Assembly (NCBI GenBank): GCA_900318355.1
Contig: ONKE01000045.1
Span: 1-40,668, forward strand
Length of the DNA stretch: 40,668 nt
Reading direction: 5' to 3'
DNA from: an uncultured Bacteroidales bacterium
GTDB taxonomy: Bacteria; Bacteroidota; Bacteroidia; Bacteroidales; UBA932
Below, piece by piece: positions 15,049 to 24,476 of this stretch; within the stretch, counting starts at the first letter, position 1, and each line of letters begins with the position of its first letter. The notes beneath the pieces were generated by a model, which worked only from the letters and a program-made list of their open reading frames with translations, searched no databases and was not told the DNA's origin. A program made the position numbers and the translations under genes.

Positions 15049-18000
15049 ATGAAGAAAAGAATACTCTTTTTCCTTCTGATCCTGAGCGTGATTTCCGCGG
15101 GTGTCGCCCGGGCAGACGGTCCCCGCACGCGCATTACGGTCAAAGGCACCGTCGTCGACACGGACAAGCTCCCTGTTATCGGCGCCTACATCGTTGAGGA
15201 AGGCAATGAGAAGAACGGCGCCATCTCCGATGCCGACGGCCGTTTCTCCATCATCGTTGCCGACAACGCCTCGCTGCACATCAGCAGCATGGGCTTCGTC
15301 TCCCAGCGCGTCCGTGCGGCCGCGACCCTTAACATCGTCCTCTCCCCCGACCGCGAATTCCTCGACGAGGCCGTGGTCGTCGGTTACGGCGTGCAAAGGG
15401 TGGCCACCCTCACCGGCAGCGTGTCGCAAATCAACACCGAGAAGATAACCACCGCGCCTGTCCAAAACACCACCCACGTGCTTGCAGGCCAGCTTCCGGG
15501 CCTTGTTTCCAAGCAGACCTCCGGCCTCCCGGGCCAGGATGACGCCCGCCTCAACATCCGCGGCTTCGGCAGCCCGCTCGTCATCGTCGACGGCGTCGAG
15601 GGCAGCATCAGCAGCCTTGACGCAGGCCAGATCGAGAGCATCACCATCCTCAAGGACGGCAGCGGTTCCATCTACGGCGCCCGCGCCGGCAACGGTGTCA
15701 TCCTCGTGACGACGAAGACCGGCTCCAACAGCAAGACCACCGTCTCGGTCAATTCCTCGGTGACCTTCCAGAGCAATATCGTCACCACCCTGCCGGCCAC
15801 CGCGGCCGAACGCGCCATCTACCAGAACGTCTTCTACATCAACGGCGGCGGCAACCCCAAACGCGTTCCCTTCACCGCAGAGCAGATCGAGAAATACCGT
15901 GCGGGCACCGAGGCCGGCTACCTCAACTCCGACTGGTACCACGAGGTCGTGCGCGAGTTCGCCCCGCAGCAGAACCACAACGTCTCCATAAGCGGCGGCA
16001 CCGACCGCATCAAGTACTACGGATATTTCGGCTACAACCGCCAGGAGTTGCAGTTCAAGCCCAACAGCGGCTCCTACGACCGCTTCAACATCCAGGCTAA
16101 CTTCAGCGCCAAGGCCACCGACTACCTGACCATCGGCATGAACATGCAGTACATGAAGGACAGCAAGAACTATCCTTCCGGCGGCGACCTCTATGCCGAC
16201 AACCAGAACTTCTGGGACGGCATCATCTACTCGGCCGACCCCCGCTACCCGCTGTACCTTCCCGACGCCAGCCTCCTTTCCTACGCCAACATGCAGAACG
16301 GTTCGCCTATCTGGGCCGTCAACATCGACAATAGCGGCTACTACCGTACCAATGGCAACAACTTCAAGGTCAACGGTTTCGCCGAGCTCGCAATCAAGTG
16401 GGTCCAGGGCCTGAAGGCCAAGGCCAACTTCCTCTACACCGCCGGCGCGGGCGACCTCAAGTGGTTCCACAAGCGCGGCCAGTTCTACACCTACCAGGAG
16501 GCTACCGACACATATTCATTCGCCGGAGGCTCCGTGGCCCCGAGCAGCCTCAGGATGCAGAACGACCTGTCCAGCACCATGGTCCAGCAATACTCCATAA
16601 GCTACAACAACGACTTCGGCCTCCACCATGTCGGAGCCCTGGCCATGTTCGAGAGCACACTGAGCCACTACCGCAACTACTGGACGAAGCGCGAAAAATT
16701 CAACTCGACCATCATCGAGGAAATGCAGTCCGGCGACAAGGAGACCGCCCAGAACGACTCCGGCTCCAGCAACTACGGCCGCACCTCGTGGATCGGCCGC
16801 GTCAACTACAGCTACGACGACCGCTACCTCTTCGAGGCCACGGTCCGTGCCGACGCCTCCTCTCGCTTCGCCAAAAACCACCGCTGGGGCGTGTTCCCGA
16901 GCGTATCCCTCGGATGGAACATCGCCAGGGAGAGCTTCATGGACAGCGCCGCATTCCTCGACATGCTCAAGCTGCGCGCCAGCATGGGTACTTCCGGCTA
17001 CGACGCAGTGGCGGACTTCAACTACCTCACGGGCTACATCCCCGGCCACTCCTACACCCTGGACGACAATCTCTATCAGGGCTACGCCTCCAAGGGCCTG
17101 GCCAACGAACTGCTGACCTGGGAGACGATGTTCATCTACAACATCGGCGTCGACTACTCCTTGTGGGAGCGCAAGCTCTACGGCGAAATCGACGTCTACC
17201 AGCGCGACCGCACCGGCATCCCCGGCTACCGCAGCCAGTCCCTGCCGACCACCTTCGGAGCCACCCTGCCGCAGGAAAACCTCAACGCGACCCGCACCCG
17301 TGGTTTCGAGGTTCTCGTCGGCAGCGCCGGACGACTTGGCGACTTCACCTACGACGTCAGCGCCAACGTCTCCTACAACCGCACCCGCTGGACCTACTAC
17401 GACCAGGCCGAGGAGACCGATCCCGACCGTATCCGCCTCTACGTCAATCAAGGCGCCTACACCGACAGGCAAATCGGCTACCTGACCGACGGCCTGTTCG
17501 CCACCGACGAGGAAGTGGCCGCCTGGACCCTGAGCTTTGACGACCTGAACAACGACAACTCCTCTCTCAAAGCCGGCGACATCCGCTTCATCGACACCAA
17601 CAACGACGGCGTCATCAACTGGCGCGACCAGCAGATTATCGGCAAGGGCAGCACCCCGCACTGGATGGGCGGCCTGAGCATCAACCTGGGTTGGAAGGGC
17701 ATCGACCTGCAGGCCCTCTTCCAGGGCGCATGGGGCTACACCATCGCCATGGCCTACAACACCAACACCTCCACCTACAGCAAGCTATACTTCGACGCCA
17801 ACTACAACCCCGACCCCAATGCGCTGGTCGAGCGTCCCCGCGGCGCGGTCCCCAACTACTGGACCACCGACTTCCACTACCGCGACTGCGCCTACCTGCG
17901 ACTTAAGAACATAGCCCTGGGCTACACCCTGCCCGGACGCTGGACCAGGAAAATCGGCATCAGCAAGGCCCGTTTCTACGTCGGCGGCATGAACCTCTTC

Positions 18001-18111
18001 ACCCTGAGCAACATCAGCAAGTACGGAGTCGACCCCGAATCGGAAGGCACCGTCGGACATTCCTACCCGCAGCAATACACCCTCAGCGTCGGCTGCAACA
18101 TTGTCCTCTAA
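15049..18111 (+). CDS. SusC/RagA-family TonB-linked outer-membrane transporter (PUL 2)
   Basis: This 1020-residue protein has a signal peptide (about 1-23, ending ARADG), a carboxypeptidase-regulatory-like domain at about 28-105 (VKGTVVDTDKLPVIGAYIV), and the EAVVVGYGVQR segment that opens the plug. Plug motifs are DARLNIRGFGSPLVIVDGV, IESITILKDGSGSIYGARAG and NGVILVTTKTG. The C-terminal barrel closes with YTLSVGCNIVL. It imports oligosaccharides with the paired SusD, which begins 19 bases later. It is only distantly similar to the susC of PUL 1 in the plug and N-terminus, so the two loci are not a recent duplication. Glycan specificity cannot be read directly; the downstream mannosidase genes suggest beta-mannosides. 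Confidence 0.94.
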   Translation: MKKRILFFLLILSVISAGVARADGPRTRITVKGTVVDTDKLPVIGAYIVEEGNEKNGAISDADGRFSIIVADNASLHISSMGFVSQRVRAAATLNIVLSPDREFLDEAVVVGYGVQRVATLTGSVSQINTEKITTAPVQNTTHVLAGQLPGLVSKQTSGLPGQDDARLNIRGFGSPLVIVDGVEGSISSLDAGQIESITILKDGSGSIYGARAGNGVILVTTKTGSNSKTTVSVNSSVTFQSNIVTTLPATAAERAIYQNVFYINGGGNPKRVPFTAEQIEKYRAGTEAGYLNSDWYHEVVREFAPQQNHNVSISGGTDRIKYYGYFGYNRQELQFKPNSGSYDRFNIQANFSAKATDYLTIGMNMQYMKDSKNYPSGGDLYADNQNFWDGIIYSADPRYPLYLPDASLLSYANMQNGSPIWAVNIDNSGYYRTNGNNFKVNGFAELAIKWVQGLKAKANFLYTAGAGDLKWFHKRGQFYTYQEATDTYSFAGGSVAPSSLRMQNDLSSTMVQQYSISYNNDFGLHHVGALAMFESTLSHYRNYWTKREKFNSTIIEEMQSGDKETAQNDSGSSNYGRTSWIGRVNYSYDDRYLFEATVRADASSRFAKNHRWGVFPSVSLGWNIARESFMDSAAFLDMLKLRASMGTSGYDAVADFNYLTGYIPGHSYTLDDNLYQGYASKGLANELLTWETMFIYNIGVDYSLWERKLYGEIDVYQRDRTGIPGYRSQSLPTTFGATLPQENLNATRTRGFEVLVGSAGRLGDFTYDVSANVSYNRTRWTYYDQAEETDPDRIRLYVNQGAYTDRQIGYLTDGLFATDEEVAAWTLSFDDLNNDNSSLKAGDIRFIDTNNDGVINWRDQQIIGKGSTPHWMGGLSINLGWKGIDLQALFQGAWGYTIAMAYNTNTSTYSKLYFDANYNPDPNALVERPRGAVPNYWTTDFHYRDCAYLRLKNIALGYTLPGRWTRKIGISKARFYVGGMNLFTLSNISKYGVDPESEGTVGHSYPQQYTLSVGCNIVL

Positions 18112-18130
18112 CCCTTAGCAGACACGGAAT

Positions 18131-20116
18131 ATGAAACACCTGAATAAAGTCATTTCTATTGTTCTGGCCACCGGCATGGCCTGTTCCTGCGCCAACGTGC
18201 TCGAGCAGACGCCGACCAATCAGGTCACCGACGCCCAGCTCTGGCAGGACGAGTACATGCTGGAAAGCCATCTGGCCGAGCTCTACGCCATGAGCGTCTT
18301 CATGGTTGGCGATGCTGTCGCCCTCTACGGCCAGTCCCCGCTCAACGTCGATTTCGGCATCTCAGATAATCCAGGCGCATGGGCCGTCCACATGGGCGTC
18401 TCCGCCCAGGGTGAAGGTCCGGTCCACATGGTGACAGTGGCCGACGAGGCCAAATACAGCGAGCGCGGCGCCCAGACCAGCTACACCGACGTCAAGTTCA
18501 ACGGTCTCCAGACCGACACCTACACGATGCGCTGGTGGAGCAACGGCTACTACCTCAACCGCCAGCTCAACCACTTCATCGAGGCAATCGAGTCTTCCCC
18601 GCTGTCGACGGCAACGGTGCGCAAGGCCGAGGCCCGTTTCCTCCGCGCTTTCAACTATTTCGCGATGGTAAAGCGTTATGGCGGCGTCCCGCTTATCCTG
18701 AAGGAAACCCCTATCAACGCCTCCGAGGAAGAGATCTATCCGGCGCGCAACAGCGAAAAGGAGTGCTACGACTTCATCATCAACGAGTGCCTCGAGATTG
18801 CCGACATCCTTCCTGCCAATCCCGACGTGGCACGTGCAAGCCGCTGGGCCGCCCTGGCACTGGCCTCCCGCGCCGCCCTCTATGCTGGCAGCATCGCCCA
18901 GTTCGGCACTGTCCAGTTGGACGGTCTGCTTGGTTTCGACCCTGCCGACGCCAACGTCTACTACAAGAAAGCGGCCGACGCCTGCGAGCGTATCATGAAT
19001 GAAAGCGGCCACGGCCTCTACAAGGGCAGCCTTGGCAAGAAGGATTTCAAGGGCTACGTGACCAACCTGGAAGACGTTTTCCTCAAGAAAGGCAACACCG
19101 AAGTGCTCATGGCCAAGCACCACCGCGGCACGATGGGCGACACCCCCACCACGGCCGACCTCTGGAGCTGGGACATCTGCATGGCCCCGAAGCCAAACGC
19201 CTGGAGCGTGGGCCAGTATGCCGAGCCGTATTACGATTTTATCGAACACTTCGGCTACCGTGACGGCCGCAGCGGGGTAATCCCCCACGACGAACTGACC
19301 GGCAAGACCTGGACTATGAATGAACTGCTGGGCGAGCGCGACCCCCGGCTCAGCGCCTGGGTCTGGACGAACGGCTATCATTGGGACGGCGCGGTAGGAA
19401 GCCCCTGGGGCGCCGATACGGTGAGCATGTATCGCGGCATCCGCCTCGAAGGCAGCGCCGACCCGGCCAAGACCTATTACGACATCACCGCGGCCGGCGA
19501 AGTCTACAAGGACGGCGACCTGCGGCTCACCTGCTACGGAGACCAGATCAAGGAAATCGCCATGTCCGCCCTCTATCATACAGGCTTCGGAGTGGCAAAG
19601 AACCTGGAGCCCGGCAGCGAGGTGATGAACTGGTTCCTCTGCTCGACTACCGACTACGTGATTTTCCGCTATGCCGAAGTGCTGCTCAACTATGCTGAAG
19701 CCTGCTTCGAGCTCGGACGCACCGGCGACGCACTCGACGCCATCAGGGAAATCCGCGAACGCGCCGGCATGAGCGAGCCCAAGGCAATCACCCGCGAAGA
19801 CATCCGCAACGAGCGTCTCTGCGAGCTTTGCTTCGAAAACCACCGCTACTGGGACCTCCGACGCTGGAGAGTCGCAGCCGACGTGCTGTCAAAGCCCCAC
19901 ATCGGCATTTCCTACATCCTCGACTGGGAATCATACAAGGCATCCTTGGACGAGAATGGGAACCGGACAAAACAGCCGAAATTCTGGATTGAGATCCAGG
20001 ACCACATCGACTCGGGCAGCAAAGACCCCACCTTCCCTGAGAAAAACTACTACTTCCCGCTGGGCAGGCAGACCACGGCCGTCAACCCCAACCTCAGGGA
20101 AAACCCCGGATACTAA
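18131..20116 (+). CDS. SusD/RagB-family glycan-binding lipoprotein (PUL 2)
   Basis: The 661-residue protein carries a lipoprotein signal (GMACSCANVLEQTP; Cys18 or Cys20). SusD features include the N-terminal QLWQDEYMLESHLAELYAM helix, the KAEARFLRAFNYFAMVKRYGG VPLI segment, then ALASRAALYAGSIAQFG, the C-terminal IFRYAEVLLNYAEACFELG and NERLCELCFENHRYWDLRRW, and a C-terminal TAVNPNLRENPGY. It sits on the SusC channel at the cell surface and binds the incoming oligosaccharide. It is 42 bases upstream of the BACON/FISUMP lipoprotein gene. Confidence 0.93.
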   Translation: MKHLNKVISIVLATGMACSCANVLEQTPTNQVTDAQLWQDEYMLESHLAELYAMSVFMVGDAVALYGQSPLNVDFGISDNPGAWAVHMGVSAQGEGPVHMVTVADEAKYSERGAQTSYTDVKFNGLQTDTYTMRWWSNGYYLNRQLNHFIEAIESSPLSTATVRKAEARFLRAFNYFAMVKRYGGVPLILKETPINASEEEIYPARNSEKECYDFIINECLEIADILPANPDVARASRWAALALASRAALYAGSIAQFGTVQLDGLLGFDPADANVYYKKAADACERIMNESGHGLYKGSLGKKDFKGYVTNLEDVFLKKGNTEVLMAKHHRGTMGDTPTTADLWSWDICMAPKPNAWSVGQYAEPYYDFIEHFGYRDGRSGVIPHDELTGKTWTMNELLGERDPRLSAWVWTNGYHWDGAVGSPWGADTVSMYRGIRLEGSADPAKTYYDITAAGEVYKDGDLRLTCYGDQIKEIAMSALYHTGFGVAKNLEPGSEVMNWFLCSTTDYVIFRYAEVLLNYAEACFELGRTGDALDAIREIRERAGMSEPKAITREDIRNERLCELCFENHRYWDLRRWRVAADVLSKPHIGISYILDWESYKASLDENGNRTKQPKFWIEIQDHIDSGSKDPTFPEKNYYFPLGRQTTAVNPNLRENPGY

Positions 20117-20158
20117 ACCAAACCATTCATATTTTAACCACTTTAACCAACAATCAAC

Positions 20159-21502
20159 ATGAAGAAGATTCTTACTCTTCTGGCAGGACTCACCGCCATC
20201 GCGATGGTAGCCTGCAAACCGGAAGGCGGCAAAAACGCTTCTTCCGACTCGATCTCGGTTGCACCCGAGAGCTTCACCGCTGTCCCCTACACCGGTGAAA
20301 CCTACACCGTGACCGTCAAGGCCAGCGGCAACTATACCGCAACGCCCAACGTCACCTGGATCACCGTAGATGGAACGACCATTACCGTGGCCGAGAGCGA
20401 TGTCTACGAGGCCCGTAACGGCGAAGTCGTCTTCACCTGCGGCACCGCAACCGCAAAGGTGACCATCTCCCAGGAAGCCGCCCCGAAGCCGGTGGAATAC
20501 ACCCCGCTCACTTCCGGTCCGGCCAACTGCTACATCATCGATGAAGCCGGCAACTACTCCTTCGACGGCACAGTCATCGGTAATGGCGACGAGGGCAACC
20601 TCTCCTCTTTCGGTATCGCCTCGACAAAGATTGCCCCTACCGGCGTCAAACTCGTCTGGGAAGAAGCCGAAGGCCTGATTACCAACCTCAAGCTTCAGGA
20701 CGGCAAGGTCTGCTTCACCACGGCCCAGAAAGACGGCAACGCCGTTATCGCCGTGGTCGATAATGACAAAAATGTTCTGTGGAGCTGGCACATCTGGAGC
20801 GCCGAAGCGCCGAATGATGTCAAATGCAACGACGACTTCACTCTGATGGACCGCAATCTCGGCGCCACTCTGACCACTGGTACGGAATCCAATGGCCTGT
20901 ATTATCAGTGGGGCCGCAAGGACCCGTTCTCCGCAATCATTGCCTTTGACTCCGGACTCGGCGAAGGCCACTACCACCCTGTTGTAGGCGGCGGTGACGA
21001 CAAAACCAACACCACCATTCACAGCATGGCTTACGCCATCGCCCACCCTGCCGAGTACATCACCGACACGGACCCGGCAGAAAGAGAACAGAACTGGTGT
21101 GCCGAGGTCAATCATTTGCATTGGGGCATTGACTTCGAAGCCGACGGAGAGCTGCGCAAATTCCCGGAGCACAAGACCATCTTCGATCCTTGCCCGGACG
21201 GCTACTGCGTCGCATCCGCTTCATGCTTCTGGTTCGGTTGGAACACCGAGGGCGGATATACGGTCAACGCCGGTGTCGTTACGCTGTTCGGCGGCAAGAT
21301 CACCGTTCCTGCTGCTGGTTTCATTTATACCGGCGGATACGGCTGGTACGATGCTGACGGTGCCGGTTGGGGCGGTCTCTGGGCTTGTTCTTCCTCCTGG
21401 GATGCCACCAAACACGGATTCCGTCTTTCCAGCAAACCTGGCGATCCCAACAGCCACAATGGTACGGCAGCAGCACACCCTGTTCGCTGCATGAAGATTT
21501 AA
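20159..21502 (+). CDS. BACON/FISUMP-like surface lipoprotein (likely SGBP of PUL 2)
   Basis: The 447-residue protein has a lipobox with Cys19 (AMVAC). Residues about 31-105 look like a BACON domain (ISVAPESFTAVPYTGETYTV, then VTWITVD and ATAKVTISQEA). A middle beta domain at about 112-215 begins SGPANCYIIDEAGNYSF and ends NVLWSWHIW. The C-terminus (about 220-447) matches the FISUMP pattern: FTLMDRNLGAT, GLYYQWGRKDPFS, IFDPCPDGY and final PVRCMKI. This order of modules is seen in Bacteroidales PULs and is consistent with a surface glycan-binding protein; binding itself is inferred. It is the last gene before a strong terminator hairpin. Confidence 0.82.
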   Translation: MKKILTLLAGLTAIAMVACKPEGGKNASSDSISVAPESFTAVPYTGETYTVTVKASGNYTATPNVTWITVDGTTITVAESDVYEARNGEVVFTCGTATAKVTISQEAAPKPVEYTPLTSGPANCYIIDEAGNYSFDGTVIGNGDEGNLSSFGIASTKIAPTGVKLVWEEAEGLITNLKLQDGKVCFTTAQKDGNAVIAVVDNDKNVLWSWHIWSAEAPNDVKCNDDFTLMDRNLGATLTTGTESNGLYYQWGRKDPFSAIIAFDSGLGEGHYHPVVGGGDDKTNTTIHSMAYAIAHPAEYITDTDPAEREQNWCAEVNHLHWGIDFEADGELRKFPEHKTIFDPCPDGYCVASASCFWFGWNTEGGYTVNAGVVTLFGGKITVPAAGFIYTGGYGWYDADGAGWGGLWACSSSWDATKHGFRLSSKPGDPNSHNGTAAAHPVRCMKI

Positions 21503-21521
21503 TTCAATCTATCATTTTCTT

Positions 21522-21550
21522 GGGAACCGGGCTCGTCCCGGTTCCCTTTT
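21522..21550 (+). terminator. Strong intrinsic terminator after the SGBP gene
   Basis: GGGAACCGGG (21522-21531) pairs perfectly with CCCGGTTCCC (21537-21546) across a 5-base loop, followed by TTTT (21547-21550). It lies 20 bases after the stop of the BACON/FISUMP gene and 12 bases before the next start codon. No new promoter is visible between it and the GH5-like gene, so it may attenuate rather than end the PUL transcript. Confidence 0.8.
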
Positions 21551-21562
21551 CAAGAAAAAAAA

Positions 21563-22789
21563 ATGACCCCTAAAGTGTATCTCAGGGCAAATCTGGCGCT
21601 TGTCGCCATCTTTTCGTTCCTAACCTTCTCCTGCAAGCCGGGCGACGACAACGGCAAGGCTCCTTCCGAGCGCCAAACCGCCATGGAAGCATATTGGAGC
21701 GGGGACTGGCAGGGCCCCATGGGCATTCAGGTGCAAAATGACCCCTACTCCGGGGCTCCGATGATGTATCTGGGCGGAAAGCCGCTCTACACCACCGGCG
21801 TGAATTGCTATAACCTGTTCGTCCAGTGCCATGAGGCCGACAAAATGAATACCGATTTGATGCGCAAGACCGTGGACGAGCTCGTCCGGGAACAGGTGCC
21901 CATCGTCCGCTTCAGCGGCAGTCCCTTCTATGCCAAGCAGTTCACCTACTACCTCGACCAGAAGGAAAAGTATCTTGGCAATCTGGACAAGCTCGCCTCA
22001 TGGTGCGACGAGGCACATATCGCCCTTATTCCCTCCGTATTCTGGAACATAAGCAGCGTCACTGACTATTACGGCGAGGAAGCCAAGGCCTGGGGAAATA
22101 CCGAAAGCAAGACATACGCCCACATGCTCGCCTACACCGAGGATGTGGTCAACGTGCTGAAAAAGCACAAGAGCGTCGTCATGTGGGAGTTCGGCAACGA
22201 ATTCAACCTGGCGGCCGACATTTCCAACGCCGGTTATCCCGACATACCGGCACGGGCCGTTGAAACGGCCTACAAGGGCTTTGCCGAAAAGGTGGCCTCG
22301 CTCGACCCCGAGGGCCGCTGCATCGCCACCGGCAACAGCATCATGCGCAACGCGCAGTATCACCTGATGACCCAGAACAACTGGAACACCGATTCTTTCG
22401 AAGAATACAAGAAAATCACGGAAGTGATGACGCCCCGGCCCATGACCGGCATGTCAGAGCACATTTATGAAGACGCCCGTACCTTCTCCGACCTTGGGGA
22501 GGTAAAGCGCAGCGAGCAGGTGCGTCTGGCCAAGAAGGCGGCCGCGGAGCTGGGAAAAGTCTACTATGTGGGCGAATTCACGGGCCCGGCAACGGCCAAG
22601 GGCGATTCCCTCACCGTCCGGCGTCACTATATTTCCTATTTCGCCCAGCGCGTACAGATTTCCCTGATATGGAACTACGCGCTGAGGGGGGACATCGAAT
22701 GGAGCTTCAAGGCCGATTCCCCCTACGGCCGCATGGCCTTCAACCTCATGCGGGAGTACAACGGACATTTCGACACTCTCGCGCAGTAA
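21563..22789 (+). CDS. GH5-like clan GH-A glycoside hydrolase lipoprotein
   Basis: The 408-residue protein has a lipobox ending FSC (Cys24). After about 50 residues the barrel begins, with YTTGVNCYNLFVQC (76-89), IVRFSGSPF (114-122) and VVMWEFGNEFN (205-215; acid/base candidate Glu213). VYYVGEFTGP (333-342) carries nucleophile candidate Glu338. This is the motif order and spacing of GH5 (about 125 residues between the two Glu). GH5 covers endo-beta-mannanases and glucanases; given two beta-mannosidase genes downstream, mannanase-type action is plausible but unproven. The start is fixed by an A-rich stretch just before the ATG; no Shine-Dalgarno is seen, as usual in the phylum. It follows the terminator hairpin and is 28 bases before the GH39-like gene. 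Confidence 0.8.
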   Translation: MTPKVYLRANLALVAIFSFLTFSCKPGDDNGKAPSERQTAMEAYWSGDWQGPMGIQVQNDPYSGAPMMYLGGKPLYTTGVNCYNLFVQCHEADKMNTDLMRKTVDELVREQVPIVRFSGSPFYAKQFTYYLDQKEKYLGNLDKLASWCDEAHIALIPSVFWNISSVTDYYGEEAKAWGNTESKTYAHMLAYTEDVVNVLKKHKSVVMWEFGNEFNLAADISNAGYPDIPARAVETAYKGFAEKVASLDPEGRCIATGNSIMRNAQYHLMTQNNWNTDSFEEYKKITEVMTPRPMTGMSEHIYEDARTFSDLGEVKRSEQVRLAKKAAAELGKVYYVGEFTGPATAKGDSLTVRRHYISYFAQRVQISLIWNYALRGDIEWSFKADSPYGRMAFNLMREYNGHFDTLAQ

Positions 22790-22817
22790 ACACGGATAAT
22801 CAAAAGCATCGTCATAT

Positions 22818-24476
22818 ATGAACAAATTCCTGTCCATCAGCAGTTTATTTGCATTCATGTCCCTTTCGGCCGCATGCAACCCGGACAATAAGGCCTCCAA
22901 GCCCGTCAACATCTACGGCAACGCCATCTATGTCGACGCCACGAAAACGGGAGCCGTCATGCCCAACATCTGCGACAACATCAACGTGTGGGAGATGGGT
23001 CGGTCGTACTACAACCCGAAGGTCAACAACGAGGCCAACGTGTTCGAATTCGTCCGCTACGTCCAGTTCATGCAGTGCACCGGAGGCAACGCCGAGCGCG
23101 ACCTTTTCAGGACCCCGGCCGACCGCACCGTCCTGGACGACTACGACTTCGAGCGGCTCATCACCAATTGCCGGGGCGTGCTCGCGATGGGAGCCAAACC
23201 GCACCTGAAACTGGGAAACGTGCCGCTGAAGATGTCCACGGATCCGGTGATCGGCAATATGGGCGTGAACGTGTATCCGCCGGACGACTACAACCAGTAC
23301 TACAAATATCTGAAAGACGTCCTGCAGGCCCTGGTGGACGAATTCGGGCTGGAGGAAGTGCGTTCCTGGCGCTTCGGCTGCCTGACCGAATACGAAAACT
23401 ACGACTGGTTCTACGCCCGGAGCAAGAGGGCCGACGACAGTTTCGAGGCCTATTGCAAGCTCTACGACTGGACCGTCCAGGCCCTTACCGACGTCCTGGG
23501 CGAAGACGTATTCATCGGCGCCCACAGCATGACCGTCACCGAAGGCGGCTGGGACGAGCGCCGTTTCATCGAGCACGTGGCAAAGGGGACCAACTGGGCC
23601 AACGGCAAGACAGGAACCCGCATCAGCGCACTGTCGGCTTCGTTCTACGACATAGCCCCCGGCCAGTTCACAAAAATGTCGCTGCCCCAGACCGTATCCA
23701 TCCTCAAGGAAGCGGCTGCCGCCAACGGGCTCAACAACCTGATTTTCGGCATCGACGAAGGGCGCATCCTCAACGGTACGGTGGCCGGGACCTCCAACAT
23801 CGCCCTGTACAACCGCACGGTCGGCCACACATGGCAGGCCGCCTATGACGCCCGCATCTTCAAGCAGGGCATCGACGCAGGCCTTGACTACTTCTCCAGC
23901 TGGAACTTCCTGACCGGCGGCAACATCAACGGCATCCCCATCATCAGCTACCATGTCGCCCGCCACATGGCCAAGTTCGAAGGCATGAACCGCGTCGAGG
24001 GCAAGGCCGACATCAAAGCCCTGGACGGTGCCGAGGTGGACTGCCTTGCCGGTACGGACGGACAGACGGTCCGCGTGATGGTCTACAATTTCAAGAACAC
24101 GCTCAACTACAAACGTGCCGTCGACTTCGCCATCCGCATCCAGACGCCGTGGAGCGGTAACGGCCGCGTCGAGGTCAAGAGCTACCGTATCAGCGACGAC
24201 TGCAACTTCTTCGACGAATGGATCAAGGACCGCGAAGAACTTGGAATAAACAACACCGCCTTCGGCTGGAGCCCGGACGACCCCCTTCTTGATACGAGCG
24301 TGACGCTGCAGAGCCCCTCCGCCCGTCAGAAATACAACAACCTCAAGAGCAAATACACCGTTTGCGCCCGTCTGCTGCCCGACACGACCTTCGAGGAACT
24401 CCAGGACGGCGTCCTCATCCTCGACGAGCGCCTGGAAGGCAGCAATGTCCTCTTCCTTGAAATCAAACCGATATGA
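22818..24476 (+). CDS. GH39-like clan GH-A glycoside hydrolase lipoprotein
   Basis: The 552-residue protein has a lipobox ending SAAC (Cys20). The barrel starts at about residue 35 with ATKTGAVMPNICDNIN, similar in style to the opening of GH39 enzymes. The acid/base candidate is Glu191 in CLTEYENYDWF, in place of the usual NEP. The nucleophile candidate is Glu314 in FGIDEGRI. After about residue 395 a beta-sandwich follows (VRVMVYNFKNTLNYKRAVDFAI). GH39 members include beta-xylosidases, alpha-L-iduronidases and others, so activity is not predictable. The stop overlaps the start of the GH2 gene by 4 bases (ATGA), implying translational coupling. A non-catalytic relative is possible because the acid/base context is atypical. 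Confidence 0.7.
   Translation: MNKFLSISSLFAFMSLSAACNPDNKASKPVNIYGNAIYVDATKTGAVMPNICDNINVWEMGRSYYNPKVNNEANVFEFVRYVQFMQCTGGNAERDLFRTPADRTVLDDYDFERLITNCRGVLAMGAKPHLKLGNVPLKMSTDPVIGNMGVNVYPPDDYNQYYKYLKDVLQALVDEFGLEEVRSWRFGCLTEYENYDWFYARSKRADDSFEAYCKLYDWTVQALTDVLGEDVFIGAHSMTVTEGGWDERRFIEHVAKGTNWANGKTGTRISALSASFYDIAPGQFTKMSLPQTVSILKEAAAANGLNNLIFGIDEGRILNGTVAGTSNIALYNRTVGHTWQAAYDARIFKQGIDAGLDYFSSWNFLTGGNINGIPIISYHVARHMAKFEGMNRVEGKADIKALDGAEVDCLAGTDGQTVRVMVYNFKNTLNYKRAVDFAIRIQTPWSGNGRVEVKSYRISDDCNFFDEWIKDREELGINNTAFGWSPDDPLLDTSVTLQSPSARQKYNNLKSKYTVCARLLPDTTFEELQDGVLILDERLEGSNVLFLEIKPI

Noticed and set aside
14014-16470. 818-residue open frame on the minus strand
   Set aside because: It spans lacI and the first half of susC2 in antisense. 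The Val/Gly/Asp/Ala-rich product has no domain pattern, and both plus-strand genes are clearly real.
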